From NCBI RefSeq assembly GCF_001436645.1, contig NZ_AYZI01000002.1, positions 1-64,000 of the forward strand: 64,000 nucleotides of DNA, in the 5' to 3' direction. Position numbers and translations under genes: made by a program. The notes below the pieces were generated by a model, which saw only the letters and a program-made list of their open reading frames with translations, had not been told where the DNA came from and made no database searches. Below are positions 8,337 through 17,498 of this stretch, piece by piece; the first letter of the stretch is position 1; each line of letters begins with the position of its first letter. This DNA is from Fructilactobacillus florum DSM 22689 = JCM 16035. GTDB lineage: Bacteria; Bacillota; Bacilli; Lactobacillales; Lactobacillaceae.

Positions 8337-9392
8337 ATGACGAAAAATTATACAGTTGCAATTTTAGGAGCAACAGGGGCAGTTGGTACGCGCTTGTTGA
8401 GCCAGTTGGAACAGTCAGAGATTCCAGTGGGACAGATTAAATTATTGGCATCAAAACGATCGGCTGGAAAACAACTCCAGTTTCATGACCAGTCAGTGGT
8501 AGTTGAAGAAGCAACGCCGGCCTCCTTTGACGGCGTTGATATTGTGCTAGCTTCGGCTGGGGGAGCTGTTTCTAAACGTTTGCTGCCAGAAGCGGTTAAA
8601 CGAGGGGCCGTTTGTGTAGATAACACGAGTGCTTTTCGGATGGATCCAGCAGTTCCGCTGGTAGTCCCAGAAGTGAATGCGTCTGCATTACAAAAGCATC
8701 AGGGGATTATTGCTAATCCAAACTGTTCAACGATTCAAATGGTAGCTGCTTTAAAACCAATCTATGACACGGCGGGATTAAAGCAAGTCGTGGTTTCTAC
8801 TTACCAAGCAGGATCAGGTGCGGGCCAGCGGGCCATTCAAGAGCTCGATCAACAGGCGCAACAACATTTAGACGGTCAAACCATGACTAGTGAGATTTTT
8901 CCAGTTAAAGGAGCTGACCGGCATTATCCGCTGGCTTTCAACCTCTTACCGCAAATTGATGTATTTGAGCCTGATGGATCAACTCATGAAGAATGGAAAA
9001 TGGTTCATGAAACGAAAAAGATTTTATTGGATGATATGGATGCAACTGCAATTAAAGTGAATGCCACCTGTGTTCGAGTTCCCGTGGTAATTGGACATGG
9101 TGAATCAGTTTATTTTGAGGTTGCTCATCCAGAAAAAATGAATCCAACTAAAATGAAGGAAGTTTTGCAGCAGGCCCCAGGAGTGGTGGTACAGGATGAT
9201 CCAGCAACACAGCTATATCCGCAACCCATTAACGCAGCTGGGACAACTGCTACTTATGTGGGCAGAATTAGAGCCGATCTTGAAAATCAAGGTGGGTATA
9301 ATCTATGGGTCGTCGCTGATAATTTGCTTAAGGGAGCCGCTGCAAATACGGTAGCTATTGCCGCAACACTGGTTAAAAATCAGTGGCTGTAG
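8337..9392 (+). CDS. asd: Aspartate-semialdehyde dehydrogenase
   Basis: This NADPH enzyme reduces aspartyl phosphate to aspartate semialdehyde, feeding both lysine/DAP and the threonine/methionine branch. The 351 residues include GATGAVGTRL at the N-terminus, VDNTSAFRMD, the active-site cysteine in NPNCST, QAGSGAGQ and the C-terminal RVPV...GHGESVYFEV region. A GGAAGG ribosome site precedes the ATG 12 bases after dapB. Placement at the end of the lysine operon puts a shared branch-point enzyme under the lysine riboswitch unless an internal promoter exists. Confidence 0.95.
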   Translation: MTKNYTVAILGATGAVGTRLLSQLEQSEIPVGQIKLLASKRSAGKQLQFHDQSVVVEEATPASFDGVDIVLASAGGAVSKRLLPEAVKRGAVCVDNTSAFRMDPAVPLVVPEVNASALQKHQGIIANPNCSTIQMVAALKPIYDTAGLKQVVVSTYQAGSGAGQRAIQELDQQAQQHLDGQTMTSEIFPVKGADRHYPLAFNLLPQIDVFEPDGSTHEEWKMVHETKKILLDDMDATAIKVNATCVRVPVVIGHGESVYFEVAHPEKMNPTKMKEVLQQAPGVVVQDDPATQLYPQPINAAGTTATYVGRIRADLENQGGYNLWVVADNLLKGAAANTVAIAATLVKNQWL

Positions 9393-9512
9393 CTCACTCG
9401 TAAAAACCGAAATATTTACTAATGTAACGGCTTTTTTGTTGCAAAATGAAGATGAATTAGTTAGCTGAAAGACTCAAAAGCTACTTAATCAGAACATTGT
9501 TGGTTTTTAAGC

Positions 9513-9541
9513 TTGACAAATTAATTCAGAGTTCGTAAAAT
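9513..9541 (+). promoter_or_regulatory. Promoter of the T-box transcript
   Basis: TTGACA (9513-9518), a 17-base spacer and TAAAAT (9536-9541) form a near-consensus sigma-A promoter directly before the T-box leader. Confidence 0.8.
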
Positions 9542-9544
9542 GTG

Positions 9545-9808
9545 AACAACGATTTGCACGAACGAGTAACTGAAAACGAACGTCGAGAGAGCCGTGCTAC
9601 AGCTGTGAAGCGGTCGCTCGTTTCAGCGAACCACACTCGTGATCATCAGGTATATTCTAGAACGTACTCGGGTTGCTCCGTTACAAGCTGTACCTCATCA
9701 TACGCTGGGGTACCTGAGTGGCTAATAGTAATATTAGTCAAAATCGAGGTGGAACCGCGAAATCATCGTCCTCAAGTTATCGTTAATTGATAACTTGGGG
9801 ACTTTTTT
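9545..9808 (+). ncRNA. T-box leader, specifier probably CAC (histidine)
   Basis: The leader has the T-box landmarks: the CACGA/TCGTG base of Stem I (9557-9561 with 9637-9641), a GAGTA box, AGAGAGCCG, the GCTGTGAAGC element, and the AGGTGGAACCGCG T-box sequence (9747-9759). A strong terminator follows (arms about 9768-9783 and 9789-9802, then T6). Aligned on the Stem I closing helix, the specifier triplet is CAC at 9632-9634, followed by a purine; ACC (Thr, 9630-9632) is the main alternative. The discriminator-pairing bulge TGGA predicts a tRNA with U73, which is not the usual histidine tRNA ending. Uncharged tRNA would allow read-through into the transporter. Confidence 0.9.
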
Positions 9809-9832
9809 GTTGGGATCCCAAAGGAGGACAGA

Positions 9833-10477
9833 ATGCACTATCTAATTACAATTTTACCTAGCCTATTGGCTGGATTAAAGATGACACTAGGAGTCTTTGC
9901 ACTGACACTCATTGGTTCACTCCCATTTGGTATCTTAGTGGCAGTCTTGCAACGTAGTCCGGTAGCCCTGTTACGGGGTGTTTTAAATGGATATATTACG
10001 ATTATGCGAGGAACCCCGTTACTATTGCAAATTGTGTTTGTCTATTATGGCTTGAGTTTGGCGAACTTGGTAACCCTCCCACGGTTTGAGGCAGCGGTGG
10101 TCACTTTTATTCTTAACTACACGGCGTATTTTGCTGAAATTTTTCGTGGTGGCTTGCAGGCTATCCCGAGTGGACAAATTGCTGGGGCAAAAGTGTTAGG
10201 GTTTAATCGCTGGCAGACCCTGTGGTACGTGACCCTACCACAAGTGGTGAAAACTGTGATGCCATCCGTTGGTAATGAAGTTATTAATCTGGTTAAGGAT
10301 ACCTCACTGGTGTATGTCATTGGACTAGGTGATTTGATGCGGGCTGGGAACATCGCTGTGGCTCGTGATGTTACGTTAGTCCCATATTTAGCAGTTGGCG
10401 CACTCTATCTCTTGTTGACCATTCTGTTGACGGTTCTAATGCGGTATGTAGAAAAACGGTTGAATTACTACCAGTAG
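9833..10477 (+). CDS. Polar amino-acid ABC transporter, permease
   Basis: This is the membrane subunit of a PAAT-family importer (HisM/GlnP type). The 214 residues hold about five membrane helices, the family stretch TIMRGTPLLLQIVFVYYGL and the EAA-like loop GAKVLGFNRWQTLWYVTLPQ that docks to the ATPase. It is the first gene behind the T-box, with a strong AGGAGG. The gene order permease-ATPase-binding protein behind a T-box matches the pattern described as hisXYZ in lactobacilli. The substrate is inferred from the specifier only. Confidence 0.9.
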   Translation: MHYLITILPSLLAGLKMTLGVFALTLIGSLPFGILVAVLQRSPVALLRGVLNGYITIMRGTPLLLQIVFVYYGLSLANLVTLPRFEAAVVTFILNYTAYFAEIFRGGLQAIPSGQIAGAKVLGFNRWQTLWYVTLPQVVKTVMPSVGNEVINLVKDTSLVYVIGLGDLMRAGNIAVARDVTLVPYLAVGALYLLLTILLTVLMRYVEKRLNYYQ

Positions 10478-10486
10478 GAGGATACG

Positions 10487-11125
10487 ATGCTAACAATTAA
10501 AAATTTAAGCAAGCAATACAATGGAAAAGTAATCTTTAAGGATCTAAATGTTACCGTTGCGGATGGTCAGATTTTAACAGTTGTAGGGCCTTCGGGGATT
10601 GGGAAGACCACCTTTTTACGGGTGTTAGCTGGATTGACGAAGGCGGATGCAGGGGAAATCTCACTCAATCAGCATCCACTGTTATTGAACGAAAACCGCA
10701 CGGGGGCAGAGGTCGGGGTTATCTTTCAAGATTTTAACTTATTTCCGCAATATACGGTATTTGAAAATATTACGTTAGCACCACGAATTGTTGCTCGTCA
10801 GCACCGACGTGTTTATCAGCCACAAGCAGAAGAGCTCCTCGCCCAGTTGCATCTAACGGAACAACGTGATTTTTACCCGTTTCAACTCTCTGGAGGACAA
10901 AAACAGCGAACGGCAATTGCCCGCGCATTGGCGATGCAGCCAGGAGTACTGGCCTATGATGAACCGACGTCTGGCCTAGATGAAACAACGACGCAACAAG
11001 TGGTTACGGTCATTAAGCAACTGCAACAGCAGGGAGTCACTCAGATTGTGGTTACTCATGATCGACCCTTTGCTGACCAGTTATCCGGAGCAGTGCTTGA
11101 TTTTGGTACGGATGTAGTACGCTAA
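10487..11125 (+). CDS. Polar amino-acid ABC transporter, ATP-binding subunit
   Basis: The 212-residue ATPase has Walker A GPSGIGKTT, a Q-loop in VIFQDFNLFP, signature LSGGQKQR, Walker B VLAYDEPTSGLD and the switch histidine in VVTHD. It is slightly shorter than the roughly 240 residues usual for GlnQ-like proteins. It starts nine bases after the permease and powers the same importer. Confidence 0.93.
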   Translation: MLTIKNLSKQYNGKVIFKDLNVTVADGQILTVVGPSGIGKTTFLRVLAGLTKADAGEISLNQHPLLLNENRTGAEVGVIFQDFNLFPQYTVFENITLAPRIVARQHRRVYQPQAEELLAQLHLTEQRDFYPFQLSGGQKQRTAIARALAMQPGVLAYDEPTSGLDETTTQQVVTVIKQLQQQGVTQIVVTHDRPFADQLSGAVLDFGTDVVR

Positions 11126-11139
11126 CCAGGGAGGTCGGG

Positions 11140-11967
11140 ATGAAACGAACAAGAAAACTATGGCTTGCCAATTCGCTGGTGTTTCTGGTAGTCCTTGTGG
11201 CTGGAATTTTTATTTTTGAGCGGGCTACTCATCGCAATGACACGTGGAATCGAGTGCAACAGCGCCAAACCCTCAAGATTGGGATTGATGATACCTTTGT
11301 CCCAATGGGATTTCGAAATAAACAGGGACAATTAATTGGATATGATGTCGAGCTAGCTCGGGCGGCCTGTAAAAAACTAGGGGTTCGTCCAGAATTTCAA
11401 GTGATCGACTGGTCAATGAAAGAAACGGAACTAGCTACTGGACACATTGATGCGATTTGGAATGGATATACAATTACCCCAGAGCGCCGTGAACATGCAG
11501 CGTTTACTAATATTTATCATAAAAGTTATCAGGTGCTTTTAACCCGGAAAAATGCTGGGGTTAACCAGCCACAAGATCTACATGATAAACAGTTGGGCGT
11601 TCAATCAGGTTCATCTGGTTATACGATGTTTCAAACCAAACCGCAGGCCTTAAAACAGTACTTGAAAACCAAACCGGTTCAGTACGATACCTTTGATAAG
11701 GCAATCAATGATGTGCGCGTGGGCCGGTTGGCGGCGGTTTTGATTGATCGCGACTATGCTAATTATTACCTTAATCATGAAACAGGCGTCCATAATCTAA
11801 AGATTGTAGCAACTAGTTTCCCGCCTGATGAATATGCAGTTGGGGTGCGAAAACAGGATCGAACCCTTCGCTTGAAACTCAACCAAGCGATCCAACAACT
11901 CCATCGTGATGGAACCGAGCAACGGTTGGCACGCAAATATTTTGGGAAAACTACTGCGAAACAATAA
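11140..11967 (+). CDS. Amino-acid substrate-binding protein, membrane-anchored
   Basis: This family 3 solute-binding protein captures the amino acid outside the membrane. After a basic start (MKRTRK), residues about 7-27 form one hydrophobic helix with no lipobox cysteine, so the protein is probably held by an uncleaved anchor rather than as a lipoprotein. The binding domain follows: LKIGIDDTFVPMGF, GYDVELARAACKKLG, IDAIWNGYTITPER and GVQSGSSGY. The three-gene operon ends 4-45 bases later at a strong terminator. Confidence 0.9.
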   Translation: MKRTRKLWLANSLVFLVVLVAGIFIFERATHRNDTWNRVQQRQTLKIGIDDTFVPMGFRNKQGQLIGYDVELARAACKKLGVRPEFQVIDWSMKETELATGHIDAIWNGYTITPERREHAAFTNIYHKSYQVLLTRKNAGVNQPQDLHDKQLGVQSGSSGYTMFQTKPQALKQYLKTKPVQYDTFDKAINDVRVGRLAAVLIDRDYANYYLNHETGVHNLKIVATSFPPDEYAVGVRKQDRTLRLKLNQAIQQLHRDGTEQRLARKYFGKTTAKQ

Positions 11968-11971
11968 ACGA

Positions 11972-12012
11972 AAAAAACCGTCCTCCAAGTATCATTAGGA
12001 GGACGGTTTTTT
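11972..12012. terminator. Terminator after the ABC operon
   Basis: A 13-base-pair stem (AAAACCGTCCTCC with its complement) has T-runs on both strands. It serves the ABC operon and, in reverse, the small membrane-protein gene at 12030. Confidence 0.9.
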
Positions 12013-12029
12013 GATGATAATGGAGTTAG

Positions 12030-12206
12030 TTACTTCAAAAGGAACGATCCAATGATGCCAGCAAGTACGATAAGGGCAAGGCCGACGTTAATAATGATGT
12101 TTAGCCAGGGCTTGCGACGTCGCTTGCTGGTATTGGGGCGTTCACGGTCTAGTTCAGCAAATCGATTTTTAATATCTTGGTCAATAAATTTTTTGTTTTG
12201 TGTCAT
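12030..12206 (-). CDS. Small single-span membrane protein, 58 residues
   Basis: A minus-strand frame encodes a 58-residue protein: a charged N-terminal half (FIDQDIKNRFAELDRERP), a basic cluster SKRRRKPW, then one membrane helix (about 35-56) ending FLLK. The basic residues before the helix predict N-terminus inside. The helix-plus-positive-cluster design, the intact frame and the flanking terminator support a real gene. It stands alone between the ABC operon and secA2, divergent from secA2. No named family is assigned. Confidence 0.65.
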   Translation of the reverse strand: MTQNKKFIDQDIKNRFAELDRERPNTSKRRRKPWLNIIINVGLALIVLAGIIGSFLLK

Positions 12207-12274
12207 AATGACAATAGTATAGTATTTATCTTGAAAAGAAACAATTATTATTTAACTGAAGCAGGTGATGAGTA

Positions 12275-14626
12275 ATGCCAAAATTACACCAGCGAAAGTA
12301 TCGAAAGATTACCAAGCAAATTTTAAAGCGAATGGCAGGCTACCAACAAATGAGCGATGCCGAACTACAGCACCAAACCCAACTTTTGCAACGCCAGGTT
12401 AATGGTCAGCGCCGAAACCTCAAAAAGGTTTTGCCAGCAGCTTATGCGGTAGTCTGTGAGGCTAGTAAGCGGGTTTTGGGTCTGTCACCGTTTCCCGTCC
12501 AGATTCTTGGAGCAGTGGCAATGGAAGATGGCAATGTGGTGGAGATGAAAACCGGAGAAGGGAAGACATTGACGGCCACGATGCCAATGTATCTGCATGG
12601 ACTTGCTGGACGGGGTAATTACTTAATTACTGCAAACGAATACTTGGCGAACCGTGATTCAGAAACGATGGGTAAATTGTACCGATGGCTGGGTTTGTCA
12701 GTTTCATCAGCGGTTCCCCAGCCAGGTCAAGATGCTGATCAGCGTGATTTGGCAAAAATTTATCAAGCAAACATTGTTTATACAACTAACAGTACATTGG
12801 GATTTGATTATTTATTTGACAACCTAGCGAAAACGAAGGAAGAACAGCACTTACCCAGTTTTAACTTTGCCCTATTAGATGAAGCAGATGCAGTTTTATT
12901 AGATGCAGCGCAAACCCCATTGGTAATTTCTGGAACACCGCGGGTTCAGTCCAATTTTTTAGGGAACGCTGATCAAGTGGTTAAGCTGCTACACCAAGAC
13001 CGAGATTATCAGATCAGCGATGATCGGAAAAATATCTGGTTTACGCCAGAGGGAATCGTTCGGATGGAGAAATATCTAGACGTTGACAATTTACTGAGTC
13101 ATGAATGGCGAGATCTGTATTGTCACCTAGTCTTGGCTCTTCGTGCCAATTATTTAATCAAAAAAAATCGAGATTATGTTGTTCATGATGATGAGGTGGT
13201 TTTAATTGATCAACATAACGGAAGAGAATTACCAGGAATGAAAATGCAAGCTGGGATGCATCAAGCGGTTGAAACGAAAGAAAACGTTTCGGTTTCACAA
13301 GAACAGCGTGCAATGGCAACGATTACCTATCAGAATCTATTTCGAATGTTTCATCAGTTAGCTGGCATGACGGGAACTGCAGCCACAGATGCAAAGGAAT
13401 TTTTGGAAGTGTATAACCTGACGGTCTTTAAAGTTCCCACGAACAAGCCCAACATTCGGATTGATTTACCGGATCGACTTTACATTACAAACCAAGCCAA
13501 GCTGGTAGACAGTTTGCAGGTGGTTAAGCAGGCATATGCTCAGCGGCGACCGATTCTGATTGAAACCGGTTCGCTGGAACTATCGGTTTTATATTCACGG
13601 TTGTTATTGCAAGCGGAGATTCCGCATAGTGTTTTAAATGCTCGTAGTGAGGTAAAGGAAGCTGATATTATTCGGCATGCGGGAGAGCTTGGAGCAGTTA
13701 CTGTGTCAACTGCCATGGCAGGACGGGGAACCGATATTCGAATTGCGCCAGCGGTTGAAAAATTAGGAGGTCTGTTGGTATTAGGAACCGAACGAATGCA
13801 GAATAAGCGGATTGATAACCAGTTGCGAGGGCGGGCTGGAAGACAAGGGGCACCCGGTGAAAGTGTTTTTTATACATCATTAGAGGATAAAATTGTAACC
13901 GAACATTCCACCCGAAGCGTGCAGAAATTCGCTCGTCAACATGCCCAGCAGCAACAACAGTTACTGGGGAAGAAGAGTCGTTTTAAACATGTGATTGATC
14001 GAGCACAACGATTTTTAGCTAATCAACAGCGGGCAGCACGTTTTGAAACGTTGCAGTATGGAGAAATCACACGATTACAGCGGAAAGCGGTGTACTTACA
14101 ACGTGATCAGATCATGACGGCAACTGATCTTAGTGCGATTATTCAAAAAACTTTTCATTTTGTGGCTCATGAGTTTGTTTACCATCGCGGGTATCAGAAT
14201 CATGGCGAAACCCTGCTAGAGTTTATTTATCAAAATATTGATCCAAGCTATCGCAGTGCGACAGATTTACAGCTTGAGTCACGCAAACAGCAGGAACGCC
14301 GCTTATTGCAACTGATGAATGATCGGTTGCAACGGCTTCACGAGCAGCTGGTTGATCAGCAGCAGTGGCTTTATTTTCAACGAGTGACGCTACTGCGGGC
14401 AATTGATCAGGGCTGGATTGGTCAGGTTGATCACTTGGAAGTTTTGATGCGAGTGATTAAGGAACGTTCGATTGCACAAGTTAATCCGATCTATGAGTTT
14501 CAACGAGAAGGTCAAAAGGCTTTTGATAAAATGAAAACGGTAATCAACTTAAAAGCAGTTCAAAATGTAACTAACTCTGAAGTTATTATAAAAAAAGACG
14601 GTAAAATTGAGATCGAGTTCCCATAA
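12275..14626 (+). CDS. secA2: Accessory Sec translocase ATPase SecA2
   Basis: SecA2 is the motor of the accessory Sec system that exports large glycosylated serine-rich surface proteins. The 783 residues keep Walker A MKTGEGKTLT (about 91-100), the DEAD box LLDEADAVL (about 201-208), the GMTGTAATD region and the helicase motifs TAMAGRGTDI and QLRGRAGRQG. The cysteine-rich zinc-binding tail of housekeeping SecA is absent, as is normal for SecA2. The start ATG follows GCAGGTGATG. It heads the operon secA2-secY2-asp1-asp2-asp3-gtfA-gtfB. Confidence 0.95.
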   Translation: MPKLHQRKYRKITKQILKRMAGYQQMSDAELQHQTQLLQRQVNGQRRNLKKVLPAAYAVVCEASKRVLGLSPFPVQILGAVAMEDGNVVEMKTGEGKTLTATMPMYLHGLAGRGNYLITANEYLANRDSETMGKLYRWLGLSVSSAVPQPGQDADQRDLAKIYQANIVYTTNSTLGFDYLFDNLAKTKEEQHLPSFNFALLDEADAVLLDAAQTPLVISGTPRVQSNFLGNADQVVKLLHQDRDYQISDDRKNIWFTPEGIVRMEKYLDVDNLLSHEWRDLYCHLVLALRANYLIKKNRDYVVHDDEVVLIDQHNGRELPGMKMQAGMHQAVETKENVSVSQEQRAMATITYQNLFRMFHQLAGMTGTAATDAKEFLEVYNLTVFKVPTNKPNIRIDLPDRLYITNQAKLVDSLQVVKQAYAQRRPILIETGSLELSVLYSRLLLQAEIPHSVLNARSEVKEADIIRHAGELGAVTVSTAMAGRGTDIRIAPAVEKLGGLLVLGTERMQNKRIDNQLRGRAGRQGAPGESVFYTSLEDKIVTEHSTRSVQKFARQHAQQQQQLLGKKSRFKHVIDRAQRFLANQQRAARFETLQYGEITRLQRKAVYLQRDQIMTATDLSAIIQKTFHFVAHEFVYHRGYQNHGETLLEFIYQNIDPSYRSATDLQLESRKQQERRLLQLMNDRLQRLHEQLVDQQQWLYFQRVTLLRAIDQGWIGQVDHLEVLMRVIKERSIAQVNPIYEFQREGQKAFDKMKTVINLKAVQNVTNSEVIIKKDGKIEIEFP

Positions 14627-14644
14627 AACAGGTAGGAGGCGACG

Positions 14645-15877
14645 ATGAAATTTTTTAGACAACATGATTTGTTGCAGCGTGGGTTGGTGATGTTTCTTCT
14701 ACTAGCCATTTTACTTATAGGGCAGGCAATTATTTTACCAGGGATTAATCCGGAGATCGCACACGCCGCACTGGCAAAACGGACATATTTAGGTCTATTA
14801 GGGATTTCGGTAGGGGGTCAATTTAAACTTCCAACGATTTTTACGTTGGGGCTGGGTCCTTATATGACAGGTCTTATTGTTTGGCAGGCAATTTCTGCGT
14901 TGGATTTAGAAGGGATTAATCGGTTATCTCTTAGTCAAACGGGCTATCTGCAAAAAATAATTACGCTGGTATTGGCTATTTTGCAAAGTTCACAGATTGT
15001 TCGGTACTTACAACCAGCCCTAGTCAGTGGGACGCAGATCGGGGGAGTTTCTTTTAATAAAACCTTTGTCAGTGCTTCTGCCATGTTGATTTTGATTGCG
15101 GGATCGATGCTAACGGTCTTTTTGGGTGAGTTTAATGCAGACAAGGGACTCGGTGGTATTTCAGTTTTAATTTTACCTGGGATCATTTTGGGATTACCAC
15201 AGTTATTGCAGAAAGGTTGGAAACTACATCATTATCCGTTAACCCACTATCATTTGCTGGTCGCAGCAGGCTTGACTCTCTTGGTGGTGATTATTTTTAT
15301 CATGCTCTTACAAATTGAACTTCGCATCCCGGTGCAAAATCCCTTTCTGGTTGATGCCGGGCGCCAATCATACCTACCTTTCCGGTTATTAGTTGCTGGC
15401 TCCATGCCCTTTATGTTCTCGGCAACCATCTTCACGTTGCCGCGTAGTATCTTTAAAAGTAGTTTAGATCATAATGGAGGGCACTGGTTATTGCAATTGA
15501 CAAATCCGCAAACAGGAATTGGGATTTTAATGTATGGGATTGTTTTGATGTTTTTGAGTTATGCATTTGGTTTGATCACAATTCAACCTTTGAAATTAGC
15601 GAAACAAATGAAAGAAAATGATGAGTATTTAATCAATGTTTTTCCTGGTGTTTATACCAGTCGCTATCTGATGCAACGATTTTTAGGAATGGCAACAATC
15701 GGTGGTTTCTGTTTAGTTGGCTTGGGAGTTACGCCGTTAATAATTGGTTTATATGCGCCTGGCTTTGAAAACTTCACTCTGTATTTCGGGAGTGTGGTTA
15801 TCTTGATAACCATCATGCAGAGTTTAATTGACCAGGTGCGAGCCCTGTATACCCGACAACAGTATCAGATTTTTTGA
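14645..15877 (+). CDS. secY2: Accessory Sec channel SecY2
   Basis: This polytopic membrane protein of 410 residues with about ten helices is the dedicated channel partner of SecA2. SecY-family features include the GLGPYMTGLI stretch near helix 2 and the periplasmic/cytoplasmic loop arrangement; sequence conservation is low, as usual for SecY2. An AGGAGG lies before the ATG, 18 bases after secA2. Its end (15877) is 16 bases before asp1. Confidence 0.93.
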   Translation: MKFFRQHDLLQRGLVMFLLLAILLIGQAIILPGINPEIAHAALAKRTYLGLLGISVGGQFKLPTIFTLGLGPYMTGLIVWQAISALDLEGINRLSLSQTGYLQKIITLVLAILQSSQIVRYLQPALVSGTQIGGVSFNKTFVSASAMLILIAGSMLTVFLGEFNADKGLGGISVLILPGIILGLPQLLQKGWKLHHYPLTHYHLLVAAGLTLLVVIIFIMLLQIELRIPVQNPFLVDAGRQSYLPFRLLVAGSMPFMFSATIFTLPRSIFKSSLDHNGGHWLLQLTNPQTGIGILMYGIVLMFLSYAFGLITIQPLKLAKQMKENDEYLINVFPGVYTSRYLMQRFLGMATIGGFCLVGLGVTPLIIGLYAPGFENFTLYFGSVVILITIMQSLIDQVRALYTRQQYQIF

Positions 15878-15893
15878 CGGAAAGGAGTTAGTA

Positions 15894-17498
15894 ATGCCGC
15901 TAGTAATCCCTAATTTTGAACAAAATGATCGCCACCTTGCGACAGCTCCAGAAATTGTAACTGCTAATTTGTTCCAAGCGCAGGGGATTTCATTTCAACT
16001 GGTGTTATTGGAACCATGTACCGATTTGTTACATAAACTAGCAGCCACCAAGCTGCAAAATCAGTCCCTTTGGAGTGCTCTCGATGAGATTCAAAATGTT
16101 GAAATGGCTGATGGGATCTCTCGAACATTCTATGATTTGGACTTGCCCACGGGTCTGCGGGGGCTGGAACCGATTTTTTTGGATAACGAGGTGATTGTTT
16201 ACCGAGAAACTAAGATTGTTGCTCGGGTTAAATTGCGAAACCAAATTGAATTGGTTCAGATTAGTTATTTTCAAGGAGACGGGACGGTACAAGAGGATCA
16301 TTATGACGATCGGGGTTTTATTAGCTTTACAAGCTGGCGTAATGCGACTCATGAAGTTATCCGAAAACGTTGGTATACTCCACGGGGACATATCGTTATG
16401 GAGGCTGATCGTAGTGGAAAAATTACGCCACAGCCAGAATTTCAAGCGCAGTTTCGAGCGCCGAATTATCGTTCATTAGCATTCCTAATTCGTGAAAAAT
16501 ATTTAGAAAAATTTGGTGAACACCAGACAATTATTTCTGCCTTGGGTGGGAGTCGCCGTCAAAACCAAATTGCGTTTAATCTGCCAGCTGCTAAGAATTT
16601 AGTCCTCTTGGATGATCAGGTTGTTTCTGATGATTTGCTTAATGTAGTCCAAACTTTTCCACGGTTGCATTGGATTTTTCCTAGTCAGACCATGGCGCGC
16701 TCCTTTGCAAAGCAGCTCCAGTCAGCGGATGATCTTCAGCAGACGAGCATCGAACCATTTCCGGCTTCTTTTGATCTGGGAATTAGCAATGAGCTAGAGG
16801 CCAAGGTTATTTATGCGCGGATTTCTAAGCTCACAGCGACGGAGCGTACTCAGTTTGTGACGGCACTGTTACCCTTACTACTAGAGGATAAGCACAAGGT
16901 CTTAGTGGTTGAAGCTAGTATGAATGATACACAACTTTTACGCCAAGAGGTTGATGACTGGATTGCTTCGAGTCTGCACATTGATTTAACAAAAATTAAC
17001 TATGAAAAAATGGTTCAGAAGTTAAGTCTCAAATCGTTTGAAACTGAAGAACAATGGCTTGATTTTTTAGATGACCAGGTTGATCAGCTTGGGGTACAAG
17101 AATTTAGTAAAGCGCAACTGCGACAATTCTACCAATTAAATCAACTATTAATGCGGATTCACCTGCTTGACGAGGGCAACCAATATCTTTTAACTGATTT
17201 TAGTCGCATTAGGCTCTATATTGATTTGGGAGAGCTCCCCAGCTTGCGTCATGGGATTCTGGCAATTACAGTGGGAGTGCCCCAAATTGTACAAGGAGAG
17301 AGCGATCTCGTATTAGAGCAAGAAAACGGGTTGCGGTGCCACTCCATAAAGGATTTACATGAACAAATTCCCTATTTTACTGATAATTTATTTAACTGGA
17401 ACCATGCGCTAGTTGAAAATGTCAAGCTAGAAGAAAAGTATTCAGCCGCAAGTTTAATCAAGCAATGGGAGCAGGTGATTGGAAATGAGTCTTCGTAA
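15894..17498 (+). CDS. asp1: Accessory Sec protein Asp1
   Basis: Asp1 is part of the Asp1-Asp2-Asp3 complex that couples O-glycosylation with accessory Sec export. The 534-residue protein has a glycosyltransferase-like GT-B arrangement without an obvious intact catalytic site, typical of Asp1 (about 520 residues in streptococci). The start at 15894 is chosen because AAGGAG lies just upstream; a longer frame from 15828 would overlap secY2 without a ribosome site. It overlaps asp2 by 14 bases. Confidence 0.9.
   Translation: MPLVIPNFEQNDRHLATAPEIVTANLFQAQGISFQLVLLEPCTDLLHKLAATKLQNQSLWSALDEIQNVEMADGISRTFYDLDLPTGLRGLEPIFLDNEVIVYRETKIVARVKLRNQIELVQISYFQGDGTVQEDHYDDRGFISFTSWRNATHEVIRKRWYTPRGHIVMEADRSGKITPQPEFQAQFRAPNYRSLAFLIREKYLEKFGEHQTIISALGGSRRQNQIAFNLPAAKNLVLLDDQVVSDDLLNVVQTFPRLHWIFPSQTMARSFAKQLQSADDLQQTSIEPFPASFDLGISNELEAKVIYARISKLTATERTQFVTALLPLLLEDKHKVLVVEASMNDTQLLRQEVDDWIASSLHIDLTKINYEKMVQKLSLKSFETEEQWLDFLDDQVDQLGVQEFSKAQLRQFYQLNQLLMRIHLLDEGNQYLLTDFSRIRLYIDLGELPSLRHGILAITVGVPQIVQGESDLVLEQENGLRCHSIKDLHEQIPYFTDNLFNWNHALVENVKLEEKYSAASLIKQWEQVIGNESS

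Noticed and set aside
9400-9437. Terminator after asd
   Set aside because: Only CCG/CGG plus a few weak pairs precede the T-run. Termination is plausible but the stem is too poor to list as a feature.
16038-16445. Minus-strand open frame inside asp1
   Set aside because: A shadow of the asp1 reading frame with no independent signals.
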